A stretch of DNA of 58,878 nucleotides from Nemertoderma westbladi (GCA_032718475.1 JAUCBJ010007139.1:1-58878); one strand, 5' to 3'; shown: positions 20,964-32,634, numbered from the stretch's first letter. The notes: generated from the sequence alone by a model not told the origin. A program made the numbers and translations.

Positions 20964-21027
20964 ATTGGTAAAATGCCACTGGTCCCATTTTCTAGTGGGT
21001 AATGAAGTGGAATTGAATCCGCTTACA

Positions 21028-22839
21028 TCCCAGGATGGAACGACCAGGTAAAAGAAAAATACAGTCAATCTCGAAACGCCTTTAAGCTTTGGCGTGAATG
21101 CGGTTCACCTAGGACTGGCCCTATTTTTCAAGAATACTTAAAAAGCAAAGCGCAGTTCATGCTGGCTTTGAGACATTGTAAGCGCAATGAAAATAATATT
21201 CGTAATGAACTTATGGCGAAGTCCATGTTATTAGACCAGACGAAGGACTTCTGGACACAAATTCGGACACACACTGCCGATAAAGTTCCCTTTCCAAACA
21301 AGGTTTATATTGTGTTGGTGCAAATAATATTTGTAATATGTGGAAAGTTCATTTTGATCAGCTGTTTAACTGTGTAAATGATGATTCCGAACGTGATTAT
21401 GTTAATAATTATTTAATGCTAATATAAGTGTAGATATCCCAATGGTCTCTGACTGTGAAGTCTTAGATGCTGTATTTAACCTACCTTCCGGTAAAGCCAG
21501 TGGCCCGGACGGGCTATGTGCAGAGCATTTTATTGAGGGTTGTAGCAAGACCCTAATTAATACTTTAGCTGTTTTAATTAATGCTATGCTGTCTCATGGC
21601 TATGTCTCAAAGTATGATTGGTTCCACGGTTCTTCCTCTTATTAAGGATAGAACTGCGTATATTACCAATAAGGACAACTATAGAGGTATTTCTCTTGGT
21701 GCAGTTCTAGGAAAGATTGTTGAGAAAATAATTCTAAATCGGTGTACTGACCGTTTGCAAACTTCAGCGAACCAGTTTGGATTCAAATCCAATTCAGGTA
21801 CGGAAACATGTATTTATTCTATTAAAGAGATAATTAATTACTATCTCTATCACAATACACCTATTTACATTTGCATGTTGGACGCGTCGAAGGCGTTCGA
21901 TCGTATAAATCACTTCAAACTTTTCCGTAAGTTACTAGACCGTGGAGTTCCAGTATATATTGTGCGGCTAATATATTTTTGGTATAGGAACCAATATATG
22001 CGTATACTTTGGGATGGTGTTTTCTCTTCTAATTTTACAGTGTCTAACGGCACTAAACAAGGAGGTATATTAAGTCCTTACTTTTTTAATTTATATGTAG
22101 ATGATCTTAGTATATTATTAACCAACAGTGGTGTTGGCTGTAAAGTGGGTTCTTTACGAGTCAATCACATACTGTATGCAGATGACCTTTGTTTGATCTC
22201 TACATCAATTTATGGTTTGCAAAATTTAGTTAACACCGCTGTTAAATTTGCCAACTGTCATTCAATGCTTTTCAATGTTAAAAAAACGAAATGTATATAT
22301 TTTTTGCCGAAGTCTCACTCAGGTATTCCGCTATGTAGAATCCGTTTATATGGTGCATATATTCCAATTGTTGATAAGTTTAACTATTTAGGACATATTC
22401 TTCACTCTACTACTGACGATGATTACGACATAACTAAACAAATGCATTGCTTGTATGCCAGAGCAAATGTTTTAGTTAGGAAGTTCAGTACCGCTCCTTT
22501 ACCGGTAAAAGTTACTCTTTTTCGGGCATATTGCACCCCTATATATTGTAACAGTCTGTGGAATGCTCATAACTATTCACAGATATGTTACAATAAGATT
22601 CGGGTGGCTTACAATAATTGTGCACGTTTTTTGTTTAATATTCCGCGGGTTACCGACGGTGAACCTACAGTACAAGTATGTCTCTACAATTCGGAAGGTT
22701 AAACCTTCCAATGTTTTGCCATATTCGGTTCCGTTCCAAACAAAGTTTATTGCGTAGAATTGACACAACTTGCAATTCTATTTTACGTGAGATCTCGCGT
22801 ACTTGTAGTATTAACTCAATATCACGTATTCTTTCTTAG
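21028..22839 (+). pseudogene. LINE with reverse transcriptase, truncated and frameshifted
   Basis: It starts abruptly at the copy B LTR edge in the nuclease-RT linker (PGWNDQVKEKYSQSRNAF, RTGPIFQEY). A second piece has SGKASGPDGLCAEHF. The main frame (21581-22702) carries NYRGISLGAVLGKIVE, ANQFGFKSNSGTETC, MLDASKAFDRINH, KQGGILSPYFFNLYVDDLS and the catalytic YADDL (about 22174-22188). A frameshift near 22678 leads to the C-terminal end (RFRSKQSLLRRID) stopping at 22839. It belongs to an APE-type LINE clade of the CR1/jockey kind by general appearance; the exact clade is uncertain. The nuclease domain is not in the window. Confidence 0.75.
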
Positions 22840-22989
22840 GTAAGATTTCAGTGACCTACTTACTCTTACTCTGTGCTTGTTTTGTTGTTGTGTGCTTGCT
22901 TTACTCGTTTTTATGGGCTAAGGCCTGGATGTCAGTTCATATAATATGAAAGTTCTTAAGAGTTTTTAAGGTTTAGAGTAACCAGCGCA

Positions 22990-23260
22990 CTGTGTAAAAA
23001 AGGGGACATTTTAGCCGCAAAACCTTTAATAATAAGATTGGAAGTGTCATATTACTTTGACACAAGCTTGACTCTAGAACAAAGCCGCCTCCGCTTTCCA
23101 GGACATTGCTTTTGCCGTGAGGACCAGTCAGTGCATAATCTTGTGCTTTGGCGGCCTCAGGGAGTGAATAAGCATGGTGGCCAGCCCATGACTTTCTTGA
23201 AATGCATCTTAGAGGACACTGGCCTTGACGATGAGATAACCTAGCAAATGTCTTATGTTG
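22990..23260 (+). repeat. 3'-end fragment of the RTE-like LINE
   Basis: From about 23055 it encodes SLTLEQSRLRFPGHCF and VHNLVLWRPQGVNKHGGQP, the C-terminus of the LINE found whole at 53648-55309. It lacks the usual GCCGATC plus TAG-repeat tail, so it is truncated at both ends. Confidence 0.7.
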
Positions 23261-23326
23261 AGCCTCCAGGGGGCTGGAGGGAAGAACTGGGATTAGGGTC
23301 TTGCCACGTATATTAATAAAATAGTT

Positions 23327-23377
23327 TATATCCGTATGCGCATTTCGCCCGTTTCTGGTGTCTTCAGCGGAATATAT
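23327..23377 (-). ncRNA. Hammerhead-ribozyme-like motif
   Basis: On the minus strand it reads CCG-CTGAAGA, then 14 nt, then GAAA, then TGCGCA, TA, CGG. Stem I pairs CCG with CGG and continues TATA with TATA after a 1-nt bulge. Stem III is the short palindrome A-TGCGCA-T, and the cleavage-site pair is U-A. Stem II is weak (about two G-C pairs). CUGANGA and GAAA are the conserved hammerhead core. Short stem III is typical of retroelement hammerheads. Confidence 0.4.
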
Positions 23378-24281
23378 TAAACATTAAACTAACCAAATTA
23401 AATAAAATTCAAAGTAAATTTACAAATAAAACGACTGGGCCGAACGCGTAATTATAGTAAAAGTAGTATTAAACATTTAATTATTAGAAAGTAATTTAAG
23501 CAGGATAAATAATTTATACAATCTATGGATGTTAATACATATAAACAATAATAGATATTTATTATAATATATATATCAATACGAAGGAATTAATAAAAGT
23601 TGATAACAGGCAAAGATTGACGGCTGTAGCTTTGTTTAACAAACAATAGTGGTGATTGGAAGTCAGGGAATGGAAGAAATTCCCTTAGTACCGGTAGGTC
23701 AAGTTAGGCCCTATGGGGGGGGGGGGGGGGGGGGTGTGGGGGGTTATTTACTTTAGGGGGGGGGGGTGGGGGGGTGTCAGTTATTATTATTCTCTAATAT
23801 TTTTGATTATGTCAATTGTATACTCAACATAACAGTAAAAGCATTTTTCTTTGCATGAAAAAAAAATAAAACATCTAAGATAAATAAACTGGTTATATTG
23901 GTTCACGGTCCTATTGACGTAAGTGACCACTATTATCGTATGTGTATGTATGTGTGTATCTGTCTGTCTGACCAGAGCGATATCTCCGTTAGTTATAAAT
24001 CAATCAAAACGAAATTTGGACAAGCGTTAGATATAGGCATCACGACGGCTCATACAGACACACAATTGGGTGTCGGTATTTGTGCAATCCGAGCGCTATA
24101 TTGGCTGTACTTTCGCGCGGTTTCGGAAAAAGCTTCCTTGTCATATAGGGATACCACAATCAGTGCTTCTGATATTTGGCATGAAGGTACCTGAATTATT
24201 TCTAAATCTATTAACGGAGGCCGATATTTATATTTGTACTTACATGACATGGTCACCTAATTAATTAGGGTAATCAAATAC
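23378..24281. other. Non-coding stretch with G tracts
   Basis: AT-rich with a 20-G run at 23715-23734 and a second at about 23756-23766. From 23930 to 24240 there is a TGTATGTGTGTATCTGTCTG-type stretch followed by sequence that resembles a dispersed repeat also seen near 57150-57290. No exon was recognised. It is upstream of the ABCA exon and may be part of its intron. Confidence 0.5.
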
Positions 24282-24520
24282 ATTATGTAAATAGGACAAT
24301 ATGATAATGCTCTCCATAGCGAAAAATATCAACCGGCCCTATTGGTGCTCGAACCCGGTACCTAGGTTTCAAACTTCTGGTTATCATCAGCCGGGTGAGT
24401 GTACTGAGCTACCAGGCCGGATGAATACTTCGATATGGAGTGGAAGATCATATTAAGGCCATACATTACATACATATTTTTCGCTATGGAGAGCATTATC
24501 ATATTGTCTTATTTACATTA
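24282..24520. mobile_element. Small inverted-repeat element carrying a hammerhead core
   Basis: The left arm (24282-24329) and right arm (24474-24520) are inverted copies about 47 bp long with only one or two differences. The shared core is GCTCTCCATAGCGAAAAATA. The 144-bp centre holds the hammerhead motif. Size and ends suit a MITE or a minimal Penelope/retrozyme-like unit. The TTTTTCGCTAT piece also occurs in the arms of the Penelope-like element at 31297-33109. Confidence 0.6.
24353..24396 (-). ncRNA. Hammerhead ribozyme candidate (type I)
   Basis: On the minus strand, ACCCGG (24396-24391) pairs perfectly with CCGGGT (24358-24353) as stem I. Core CTGATGA is at 24390-24384. Stem II pairs AAC with GTT around a CAGAA loop. 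Core GAAA is at 24370-24367. Stem III is A-CC-TA-GG-T, and the expected cleavage is after A at 24359. All conserved core bases are present. CTC/GAG can extend stem I after a 2-nt bulge. Family knowledge: such short-stem-III hammerheads occur in Penelope-like elements and self-cleave best as dimers. Confidence 0.65.
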
Positions 24521-25021
24521 TATATTGAATTCACCGCGTCACTCACTCCACAACAATTCACTTATTATAATTAGGGTAATCAATTAGCATTAGACAGCGG
24601 GAAATTTGAGTGAAATACGAATGAAATATAGTTAAATAAACCTGGACCGGTTGGTGGTAGCCTATATATATCAGTATAATAGGCCTACTGTATAATGGTA
24701 GATTTAATATTGTCATTGTTTACTGTTTTAGTTTTAGCAAAGTTATTGGTTTTTTATTATAGCATTAGTCCTCAGAGTTTTCAGTACAGTATACTGGTAT
24801 AATCTGAAGTAAATCCGCTATACAGTAGTATATAGCCTCCAGACTTGGTAATACCAGAATAGAATGCAACAATATAACGGCACCAGTACAGTCTGACAGT
24901 ATTATTATTATTGTTCTGATAGAACCATGAATCATCCAGGTTTGCCAGATTTTTTATTTACTTATTATATTCATTCAAGAAGCTAATCTCTATATCAATA
25001 TTTTTTTCTTTGTTTTTGCAG
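24521..25021 (+). other. Intron sequence and 3' splice site before the ABCA exon
   Basis: AT-rich and non-coding. The last bases (about 24996-25021) form a pyrimidine tract ending TTTTTGCAG, after which the reading frame of ABCA opens. Earlier exons were not found in the window. Confidence 0.65.
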
Positions 25022-28000
25022 ACTACTCAACATTATTTCTACCTGTTCAAGAAGCAATTGATTTCGCATGTATTGGTGAAATAAACTCACACACTACACC
25101 AAATATAATCATTCAATTCGTTCAAAATCCAATGCCTGCTAAACCTGTGTACTCTGGTATTTCGATCATAATACAACCATTCTTGACAATTCTGTTACTA
25201 TTGATGTCATTATATACATCTGTTAACATTATCCGAAATATTGTTCATGAAAAGGAACTCAAGTTAAAAGAAGCAATGAAGATTATGGGTCTCGATCCCT
25301 GGTTTCATTGGTTGGCATGGTTTATACATTATGCAGCACTTTTGATGCTTGTTAACACTATTGTTACATTATTTTTATGCTTGGATATTAAAGTCGCTAT
25401 GCTCGGAAAAGCCCACTGGAGTGTTGTATTTATGTTTTTAACACTGTATTCACTTTCTAATATTTGTTTCTGCTTTTTCCTAACAACATTATTTTCTCGT
25501 TCCAAAACTGCGACATTTGTTGGCACATTTCTTTGGTTACTTTCATATGTTGTATTTGAAATTATCAACAACACAGTTTATGATCAAATGGCCTTAGCAT
25601 CAAAACTTCTTGTTTGCCTTTTACCTAATTCGTGTTTTGCAATTGGTATTCAAGCAATGTTCAAATGGTACAACAGAGGGCCAGGAAGCTATTGGCAGAA
25701 TTTATCATATGAATTAGAAGCTGGTTCAGATACAATATCATTGCTGGCGGTGTATATGATGTTATTGTTTGACTGTTTCTTCTATTGCGTTTTGACCTGG
25801 TACATTTCTAATGTTTTCCCAGGAGAATTTGGTGTGTCCATGGAATGGTATTTTGCTTGCTCTCCATCGTACTGGTGTTCAGCTGATTCAAAGGCGATAT
25901 GTGATCTATCTGATCATAATTTAATTTCTGACTATTTTGAAGAAGAACCATCTAATCTTGTAGCTGGAGTACATGTAAAGAAACTCTCCAAAATGTTTAG
26001 AAACCTCCCTCGGCCAGCTGCTGATGATGTCAGTTTTAATTTATATGAAGGACAAATAACTGCTCTACTGGGTAAAAATGGAGCTGGTAAAACTACTACC
26101 ATATCCATGCTTACTGGTATGTTTCCTCCATCAAGTGGAACTGCTCTTATCAACGGACATGACATTCGTACTGATATGAAAAAAGTACGTAAGAGTTTGG
26201 GTTTCTGCCCTCAACACAATTTATTATTTGATACCCTCACAGTGAAAGAACATTTAATCTTTTACATTTATCTTAAAGGAATTTATGATAAGGCAACAAT
26301 TTCATCTGAAATTGCTAACACCCTATCTATGCTTCAACTTGAAGATAAGATACATTCTCGTTCAAAATCTCTTTCTGGTGGAATGAAGAGAAGGTTATCT
26401 CTAGGAATCGCTTTTATTGGTGGATCAAAGACAGTATTCTTGGACGAGCCAACAACAGGATTGGACCCAGCAGCTAGAAGATATGCATGGGATTTTATTC
26501 AACAACAGAAAGTTGGAAAAACTATTTTACTAACAACCCATTTCATGGATGAAGCAGATTATTTAGGTGATAGAATTGGAATTATTACAAATGGAAAAAT
26601 GCAATGCTTTGGAACTCCTATGTTTTTAAAACGTAAATATGGAGTAGGTTATCACTTGTCTATTGTAAAAACAACAAACTGTGACATCAATAAATTAACT
26701 TCCACTGTTAAGTCTATTGTTCCAAATTCATCTTTAAGCTCAAATGTGGCTGCCGAACTTATATATACACTGCCCACTAACCAACGTCTGAAGTTTGCAG
26801 ATTTATTTACAGAAATAGAAGAAAATAGAGATAATTATGGAATCGATAGCTATGGTGCTTCACTTACTACTATGGAAGATGTATTCCTAAAAGTTGACCA
26901 ACTAGCCACTCAACAGTTATTACAAGAAGAAAATCTGCGTGTTAATAACTCAAAAGAATTTGTATATTTTACAGAACGTGCCTCTTCAGTTCGAACAAGT
27001 AACAAAAGTGCAGATGATTTTCAAACCGCTCAATCTCATACATCAAAAATTAATAATAATACAAACGTAGAAATGGAAATAGAATTGAAAACTGTTTCAA
27101 GTGGTTATGGAAATCTACATGGCAGTAAACTTCTATTGCGTCAAATGCATGCTATGCTCATGAAACGTTTTATTTATTCATTGAGAAATCCATCAATATT
27201 GATTGCCCAATTTGCTATTGTTCTTATTACTATTGCGTATATTCTGATTAACAACAATATACCAAAATCAGAAGGAAAAACTTCTACATCGCCTAGTCGC
27301 GCAATAGATTTATCTCAATATGGTTATACACATGCGTTTTATCAGATAACTGAAACAACAAAGCGATTGCCTGACTTAAAGAATATTGGGGAATCATATG
27401 AAATATTTCTACGCAGTAAAGGTGTTACAGTTGAAGAGGTTCGAGATCTAAACAGTTCTTTATTTAAGGCGATGGAACAAAATTTTGGATATTATGTGAA
27501 TAATTTCATTGTTTCAGCAAAGTTTGATATTTCAAGAATTCCTGCAGAAGTTACTCTTTATTACAACGGCCAAGCAATCCATTCTGAACCACAATCATTA
27601 AATGCGTTCACTAATGCACTTTTACATGCCACTTCATCAGATAAAAGCATGTCCATTAAAACAATAAATAAGCCTTTAGAGGTAGATACATATGGTTATT
27701 CAAATAGTGAACGGACAGATGATTATGACCTAACACAAGGCATAAACATTACACTTTTACTATGTTTAATTAGTGGAACATTCATCTATTTTATTGTAGA
27801 AGAATGCACATCGAAGTCCAAGCAGATACAATTTGTTTCTGGTGTCAACCCCTTTATCTTCTGGGGATCTAACTTTATATACGACTTCCTAACATTTATT
27901 GTTATTGACATCCTGATTGTATTACTTGTTGTTGCGGAAGGCTCTATGGGACATTCATCTAGTCTTGGATATATATTTATCTTCTTAGCTGCTTTCTCAC

Positions 28001-29463
28001 TATGTGCTTTACCAATGATGTACTTCCTACAGTTACTGTTTAGTGTTCCTGCACGGGCTGTAGCAGGTTGCTGTTTTATAAATGTTTTTATTTTCATTTT
28101 TACAACTTTGGTTATTGAGATCCCCATCCATATAGAATCATATAAATTACGTGAACGTCGTATTTTTGAAATACTTTATCGTAATACAACAATTATTCCA
28201 ACATACAATTCTTATACAGTTTTAAACCGAATTTACTTTATGAACCATGTCCATAATTTTGATAACATACTACAGTGGGAAAAACCTGGCATTGCTCAGG
28301 ATATTTTTGTTATGATATTAGAAGGGTTGTTATTATTTGTTATATTAGTTGCCATTGAAACTGGGTATTTCAGAAGATTTGAATTGTTCATCTTTTCAAC
28401 ACTTTTGAAGAAAAAATGTTTATTGCCACAGACCTTTATAGATGAAGATGTAGCCAATGAAATGAATGCAATAGATGCTTTAAGAAGTGATAAAAACAAT
28501 GTTGTGATTCTAGACCATTTGTGTAAAAAATACAGTAACTGTTGCAACCCACCCATTGTAGCTGCAAATAATCTTTGCTTGGCTATTCCTGCTGGCGAAT
28601 GTTTTGGACTTCTAGGTGTAAATGGTGCAGGTAAAACAACGACATTTCAGATGATAACAGGGGACATTTTAATGACCTCTGGCACTGTTTATTTGGGTGG
28701 GTTTAACATTCGAAACCAATTAGAAAGAGCCCAACAGCTGATAGGGTATTGTCCACAATTTGATGCTTTAATAGGTCAAATGACTGCTTATGAAACACTG
28801 CAGATGTTTGCTAGACTTAGAGGAATACCAGAGTGTGACATTCACCAAATGTGTGTTGATATAGTTTCGGAATTCACATTAGGGCCGTTTGCAAACAAAT
28901 TATGCAAAACCTACAGTGGTGGAAATAAACGAAAATTATGCACTGCCGTTGCAGTGATTGGTAATCCCCCAGTCGTATTTCTTGACGAACCAACATCTGG
29001 AATGGATCCTGTCTCCAAGCGTTCAGTTTGGAATGCGCTTTGTAGAGTTCGTGAAAAGGGAACATCCATAATAATTACAACGCATAGTATGGAAGAGTGT
29101 GAGGCACTATGCACGCGATTGGCAATCATGGTAAGAGGTAGTTTCAAATGTTTGGGGTCGCTTCAACATCTAAAGTCAAAGTTTGGCCAAGGGTATTCTG
29201 TCATGGCGAAAGTTAATACGAAAGGCGCAAGTTGTTTTGAAGACATTATTGTTTTAAAAGAATTCTTAGAGTCAAAGTTTCCTGGTGCTGAATTAAAAGA
29301 TGAACACCAGGGGATTGTAACATATCGAGTTACAAATAAATCAATAAAGTGGTCTGACATATTTTCATCAATGGAGGAAGCGAAAGAACAATTTAATTTG
29401 GAAGATTATTCTGTCACACAAACAACCCTTGAAGATGTATTTTTAGGATTTGCCGAAACCTAA
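25022..29463 (+). CDS. ABCA-subfamily ABC transporter, large 3' terminal exon
   Basis: ABCA proteins are full-length membrane transporters, mostly for lipids. After the acceptor AG at 25020-25021 the frame reads FLPVQEAIDFACIGEI, the usual end of the first ABCA lumenal domain, so ATG 25132 is internal. Counting from that Met, residues 10-235 hold six or so membrane helices. NBD1 has Walker A GKNGAGKTT (~313), Q-loop CPQHNLL, signature LSGGMKRR (~413), Walker B VFLDEPTTGLDP and H-loop TTH. A second membrane set spans about 680-1110 with a short lumenal loop. NBD2 has GVNGAGKTTT (~1161), YSGGNKRKL, VFLDEPTSGMDP and TTHSMEECEAL. It ends TTLEDVFLGFAET, a normal ABCA C-terminus. It resembles ABCA3-like proteins, lacking about 220 N-terminal residues encoded elsewhere. 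No stop or shift is seen over 1,480 codons, so it is probably functional. A single exon this large is odd for ABCA genes. Confidence 0.9.
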
Positions 29464-31296
29464 CTCAATATTACTGCAAATATTTATTCTGTTTTACTTT
29501 ATTTGATTAAATTTTCGTGTCATTATGTTATATATGTAAATCAGCTAACAACCGCAAAAGGATAAATTATAATAACCACTGTAAGTACTATCAATCAGAT
29601 TTACATGTCGCTCAAACATCTATTCATCACATAGTTTAAGTGTTTCATTTTAATTTAGTTTACGAATATTTTGAAAAGACGGACTAACTAGGGGGGGGGG
29701 GGGGTGTTGCGGATCAGAACTGAAGAGTGGATATATTATAAAGTATGTAGATACAGGTGGAGGGATATGTACTTCCTTGTGCCCTTGTGGATTTGAGAGA
29801 ACTATCAACACAGGACTTGAAGGTGTACTAATCGAAAAAACTCGAAAATCTACTTTTGTCCCACAATCCTCTATGAAGCTGTACTCCTTTGTCGTTCCTT
29901 TGCCGTTGGTATTATTGCCTTATTTAATACAAATAATAGTTAGACCTTCTTAATATTTTTCATGAGATGCTTATAGTTTCTTTCAGTGTATAAATACTGT
30001 CGGGCTCTCGTCACTGTTGTAATCATGATTCTGTAATATGTAGGGCTGGGAGACCTCAAGTGACAAAATAAAACAACAGTTTTAGCTAGCTTTCACCCAC
30101 ATGGCTTCTTCAGGCTAGTTAGAGTACTACGTATTTAACGAAAAACTGCAATCACTGACTGAATGACCGGTACCGGTTACAAGGCTACATTACAAATGTT
30201 ATATATAGAGCCAAATATATCTATATACTGTATAGAGCTAATCATAATGATATGTAACCGAAATAATTATAGTTTTAATGGGCAGTGATTTTTTATGTCC
30301 TTTTATTGACTTTTTTTGTCCTCCTTTTTTTACAAATTGTGCATAATGACTTTTGAGTACCAATGAGTACCCAAGTCCCAAAAAGTGGGTTCACCATGAA
30401 AGTTTCAATAATCCAGAATATTTAAACTCACCAGTCAGCCCTCATTTGCGACCTATAAAGGTTGGCAAACGTACATGATGGAAATATTTTCCAGACAATA
30501 TTGTTGATGTGCGATGTGGTACATGCTACAGTACTTTTCATCACTACTTGATTTTCTTTATACAAAATATATATAATGCCACGACAAGGTTGAAAAATCG
30601 ACCCACTAATTTTTTGGCCTTGCTGCCATTTGGCAGGCCGTATTTAAGTAGGCCATGGGTTTCCACTAATGTTCATTATCTTTCAATAACAGGATATTTT
30701 TACTTTATGTTTAATTTATTTTTCTAATTTGTTATTTATTGGATTTGTAATTGCACCACTGAATTATATTGGAAATAATAACGTTCCGTAGGCCCTATTT
30801 GAATAACTTTCTATAAAAATAACATCGCTTGTATTTCGCTGTCCGCTATCCTGTTTAACTTGCTTAGGTTTACTCAGACTCTCTTCGCTAACACGTTTAC
30901 CCCCCTGTTGCTATGTAGTAAAGTTTACCGATAGCAACCGGATGCCGTTCCTGTGGCAACACGAGTTCCAACATGTAGGAGGGTTGGTCTAACAATACGA
31001 CCTTTTGGCCGGCCATAAAATAAATTGTCAATAAATAAATTGTAGGTCTTAACAAACGCCCGATACACGGGAAAATAAAATTCATATTCGTATTTAATCC
31101 AGCATCATCGTCCCATTGATTGTTGATTAACAGTCCCAGGTTATACTGTTCTGTAGTTATTAAACTTGATGACTTTCTAATCTTTCAAAACTCTGAAAAG
31201 GAAAACTAGGACAAACTGCATTAAGTTATATTTTAAATTAAATATCTCATTGAATTGTCTTATTTGATGTGTTGCTATGGCATCGATGACTACTGT
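29464..31296. other. Region downstream of ABCA, no gene recognised
   Basis: Presumed 3' UTR and intergenic DNA. It holds a G run at about 29692-29704 and an AATAAA at about 30066. A CTGAAGA...GAAA pair on the minus strand (30113-30091) resembles a hammerhead core but has no stem I. No coding frame is convincing. Confidence 0.5.
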
Positions 31297-31691
31297 AAGT
31301 TGAATAAATACAAATAGATAAGGGTCTTCCCCAACGGTAAAAAATAATTGAATTAATTTAAGTGAGTACTTTCTGGCCTAGGCCTTTCTTCAGACTCTAT
31401 ATAAATAACTGAAACACTACACACGAAACCGAACTGTAAAACCACACTGCACAACAGCAAATAACAAAGTTACCGGTACCTCTAAAGTATGTATTAGGAT
31501 AAGGCACATAGTGGGGCGAGCACAAAATAGGTGGTACTATATACTTGCATATATCATTAGACGGGTATAGCGAAAAATCATAAAAATATGGAGATATAAA
31601 CAATTTCTATCTATTTACACTATTATAAATCGGTGGTTTAACAATTTCTAACTATTTACACTAAGGAATTACAAATCGATGGGTTAATAGT
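31297..31691 (-). repeat. Left inverted arm of Penelope-like element
   Basis: It is the reverse complement of 32715-33109. The outer end starts AAGTTGAATAAATAC and the inner end is CGATGGGTTAATAGT. It contains a CTGAAGA...GAAA motif on the minus strand (31393-31370). Confidence 0.85.
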
Positions 31692-31698
31692 TAAATAG

Positions 31699-32634
31699 GT
31701 TAAATATACTGGTGAATATTCTTATAAGAGTTTAGATTTTCTAGATACTACCATTTCGGTAGAAGATAATATGCTTAGGATATCACCGTTTATTAAACCC
31801 TGTAATAACAAATTACCTATTCATTATAGTAGTTCCCACGATAAAGTGTCACTTATTAATATTGCTAAATCCCAATTACTAAGATATTATAGGCTGTCGG
31901 ATACACCAATAGTTTACAAACAATTTAAAGATAAATATCTCCATGGTTGTATACTACAAGGTTATCCAAAAGCAACCATTAATTTACTCTCTAATTGGAA
32001 GCCATTGAATAAACAGCATAATGACTTTTCATCCCTTAATACGTTTTATTTACCGGTGCCTTTAGCTTTCAAACTAGTTATCCGTAAGACATTTGTAGAA
32101 TTTTCTTCAGTTTTAAAAGATCTTAATATTTTATTTTCAACTAAATCAACCCCTAATATTGGTAACATGTTGTGTGATAAGAATACTATTCCAATCACCT
32201 TACCACAAGGCAACTCAGCTTACACTACGAGAGGGTGCCTCACGTGTAGTATGATCGATCCGGGAGTCGATTCAACACCATGGGGAGACCCAATCCTTGG
32301 ACACTTTAACTGTAGATCTAATAGGTTAATATATTTCGCTTGGTGCAATATACATAAGGACCAGTACTATTTAGGACAGACCCTGCAGCGCCTACATCTG
32401 AGACTTAATGGACATAGGTCTAGGATTCGTAATTTTGTGTTCTCAGACGATCCCGATTCCACTTGTCCGGAACCAGAACAACTTTTACTGGAACACTTTA
32501 ACCGGTGTACATTAGACAACCTTAAAGTTGTAGCATTTAAGGACTGTAGAGACGACCTCCAACGCTTATGTGTTGAAAGTTACCTGATTAATAGTTATAG
32601 GCCCCCATTAAATAAAATATTGCCAGCGTTATAA
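31699..32634 (+). CDS. Penelope-like protein: RT C-terminus plus GIY-YIG nuclease
   Basis: The frame is open from 31699, just inside the arm; the first Met is at 31771. FLDTTISVEDN followed by SPFIKPCNNKLPIHYSSSH is the terminal RT motif of Penelope-like elements. The C-terminal half has RLIYFAWCNIHKDQYYLGQT and LRLNGHRSRI, a GIY-YIG type nuclease, with a Cys pair (CLTC) before it and a conserved Glu in LCVESYLINSYRPPLN. The palm with the catalytic aspartates is missing because the left arm replaces it. The GIY motif appears as IYF and YYL, so catalysis is uncertain. It is intact over its remaining length with stop at 32632-32634. Confidence 0.75.
   Translation, partial: VKYTGEYSYKSLDFLDTTISVEDNMLRISPFIKPCNNKLPIHYSSSHDKVSLINIAKSQLLRYYRLSDTPIVYKQFKDKYLHGCILQGYPKATINLLSNWKPLNKQHNDFSSLNTFYLPVPLAFKLVIRKTFVEFSSVLKDLNILFSTKSTPNIGNMLCDKNTIPITLPQGNSAYTTRGCLTCSMIDPGVDSTPWGDPILGHFNCRSNRLIYFAWCNIHKDQYYLGQTLQRLHLRLNGHRSRIRNFVFSDDPDSTCPEPEQLLLEHFNRCTLDNLKVVAFKDCRDDLQRLCVESYLINSYRPPLNKILPAL

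Larger units (their letters stand above)
9491..21027 (-). mobile_element. BEL/Pao-like LTR retrotransposon, copy B (3' truncated)
   Basis: On the minus strand it runs from the 5' LTR (21027 to 18791) through Gag, protease, RT, RNase H and integrase pieces, spacer and 3' ORF, and stops inside the 3' ORF near 9491. Motifs that fix the family are IYDPLGLASPL (Pao A17-like), DASLEAYGAALYL (RNase H) and NPADLLSRGM. Integrase is cut after the first catalytic region. The 5' LTR is split by a LINE (18952-20519). The 5' LTR edge abuts another LINE at 21028. Many stops and shifts make it defective. Confidence 0.85.
18791..21027 (-). repeat. 5' LTR of copy B, split by a LINE
   Basis: On the minus strand it begins TGTAAGCGGATTCAATTCC at 21027 and ends CCCGTCACA at 18791. 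Removing the inserted LINE and one target duplication leaves about 659 bp, close to the 617 bp of the copy A LTR. It has a 23-C run (20890-20912) next to the hairpin. A standard tRNA primer site was not recognisable after the LTR. Confidence 0.8.

Noticed and set aside
23898-24194. 98-codon ORF upstream of ABCA considered as a 5' exon
   Set aside because: No ABCA N-terminal features; the region resembles a dispersed repeat also seen near 57150.
24344-24420. tRNA-like sequence on the minus strand (TGGTAGCTCAGT like an A box, GGTTCGAGC like a B box)
   Set aside because: Neither the D stem nor the T stem can form: CCGGG next to the B-box-like part pairs with CCCGG upstream instead, as hammerhead stem I. 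A tRNA-derived SINE ancestry cannot be excluded.
30084-30113. Third hammerhead-like core (CTGAAGA...GAAA, stem III A-GCTAGC-T) downstream of ABCA
   Set aside because: No stem I pairing around the predicted cut site; listed only as a note on the region.
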